NCBI GenBank assembly: GCA_009838175.1
Contig: VXSB01000015.1
Coordinates: 1-34,160 of the forward strand
Source of the DNA: Chloroflexota bacterium
GTDB taxonomy: Bacteria > Chloroflexota > Dehalococcoidia > Lucifugimonadales > Lucifugimonadaceae
DNA: 34,160 nt
Reading direction: 5' to 3'
Shown here: one piece after another, positions 34,100-34,160 of the stretch
How the letters are laid out: the number at the start of each line of letters is the position of its first letter
Numbering within the stretch: the first letter of the stretch is position 1
Translations under genes and position numbers: made by a program
The notes under the pieces: generated by a model
What the model was told of the DNA's origin: nothing
The model's database searches: none
What the model saw: only the letters and a program-made list of their open reading frames with translations

Positions 34100-34160
34100 A
34101 ATTTTGGGCAATTTGGGCCAATTAACCCCAAAAATTAACCAAGGAAGGGCGAATTTTGGG
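34100..34160. repeat. AT-rich AATTTTGGG-type repeats at the window end
   Basis: AATTTTGGG occurs at about 34100 and 34152, with a shorter AATTTGGG between and a near-complement CCCCAAAAATT at about 34126-34136. The result is an imperfect inverted repeat that could form a hairpin. The base composition is unlike the surrounding genes. It may continue beyond the window, so its size and nature cannot be judged. Confidence 0.4.

Noticed and set aside
1-34160. CRISPR arrays, transposases, integrases, prophage genes
   Set aside because: No regularly spaced repeats, no transposase or integrase motifs, and no phage structural genes were seen; all large genes are chromosomal metabolism or housekeeping.

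Overview
The window is most likely chromosomal DNA of a Chloroflexota bacterium, perhaps of the SAR202/Dehalococcoidia type. The clearest clue is an adjacent pair of large membrane proteins that resemble the 'YYY' (DUF2298) and Agl23-like (TIGR03663) families, which are known mainly from Chloroflexi and some archaea. Base composition looks like mid-50s percent GC by eye. Genes are densely packed, and several need TTG or GTG starts. The metabolism looks aerobic and organotrophic: 2-oxoglutarate dehydrogenase E1/E2, L-2-hydroxyglutarate oxidase, a LutABC lactate oxidation system and a NuoEFG-type NADH module. Placement below phylum is inference.

Layout. 1-403 has no convincing gene. 404-7130 is a housekeeping and repair block: peroxiredoxin (-), ketopantoate reductase-like protein, a DinG-type helicase with an exonuclease domain, an 8-oxoguanine DNA glycosylase, and a CCA/poly(A) nucleotidyltransferase-family protein (-). 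7293-9811 holds a DsbA/FrnE-like protein read through an in-frame TGA, then RNase III and FtsY. 9823-17097 is a four-gene run that looks like an envelope glycan or glycolipid module. 17193-23141 carries an SDR and nuoE-nuoF-nuoG. 23279-24911 has thioredoxin, a strong terminator, a selenocysteine tRNA and an aldo/keto reductase. 25076-29372 is sucA-sucB, convergent with lhgO (-). 30749-33979 is lutA-lutB-small membrane protein-lutC.

The most interesting result is a matched pair: a selenocysteine tRNA (anticodon TCA, long variable arm, encoded CCA) at 23744-23841, and about 16 kb away an in-frame TGA at 7341-7343 exactly where the first active-site cysteine of a DsbA-family C-P-W-C motif belongs. 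A 7-bp hairpin lies 16 bases after the TGA and could be a bacterial SECIS element. The real protein would be 211 residues (7293-7928), with Sec17 as its only thiol/selenol residue, because the second active-site position is valine and no cysteine is encoded anywhere. Ordinary gene calling would truncate this gene.

Other points of interest: the nucleotidyltransferase has D-V-A instead of the catalytic D-x-D, the E2 subunit has no recognisable E1/E3-binding domain and has Glu in its HRxxDG motif, and several divergent or upstream regions carry clean inverted repeats.
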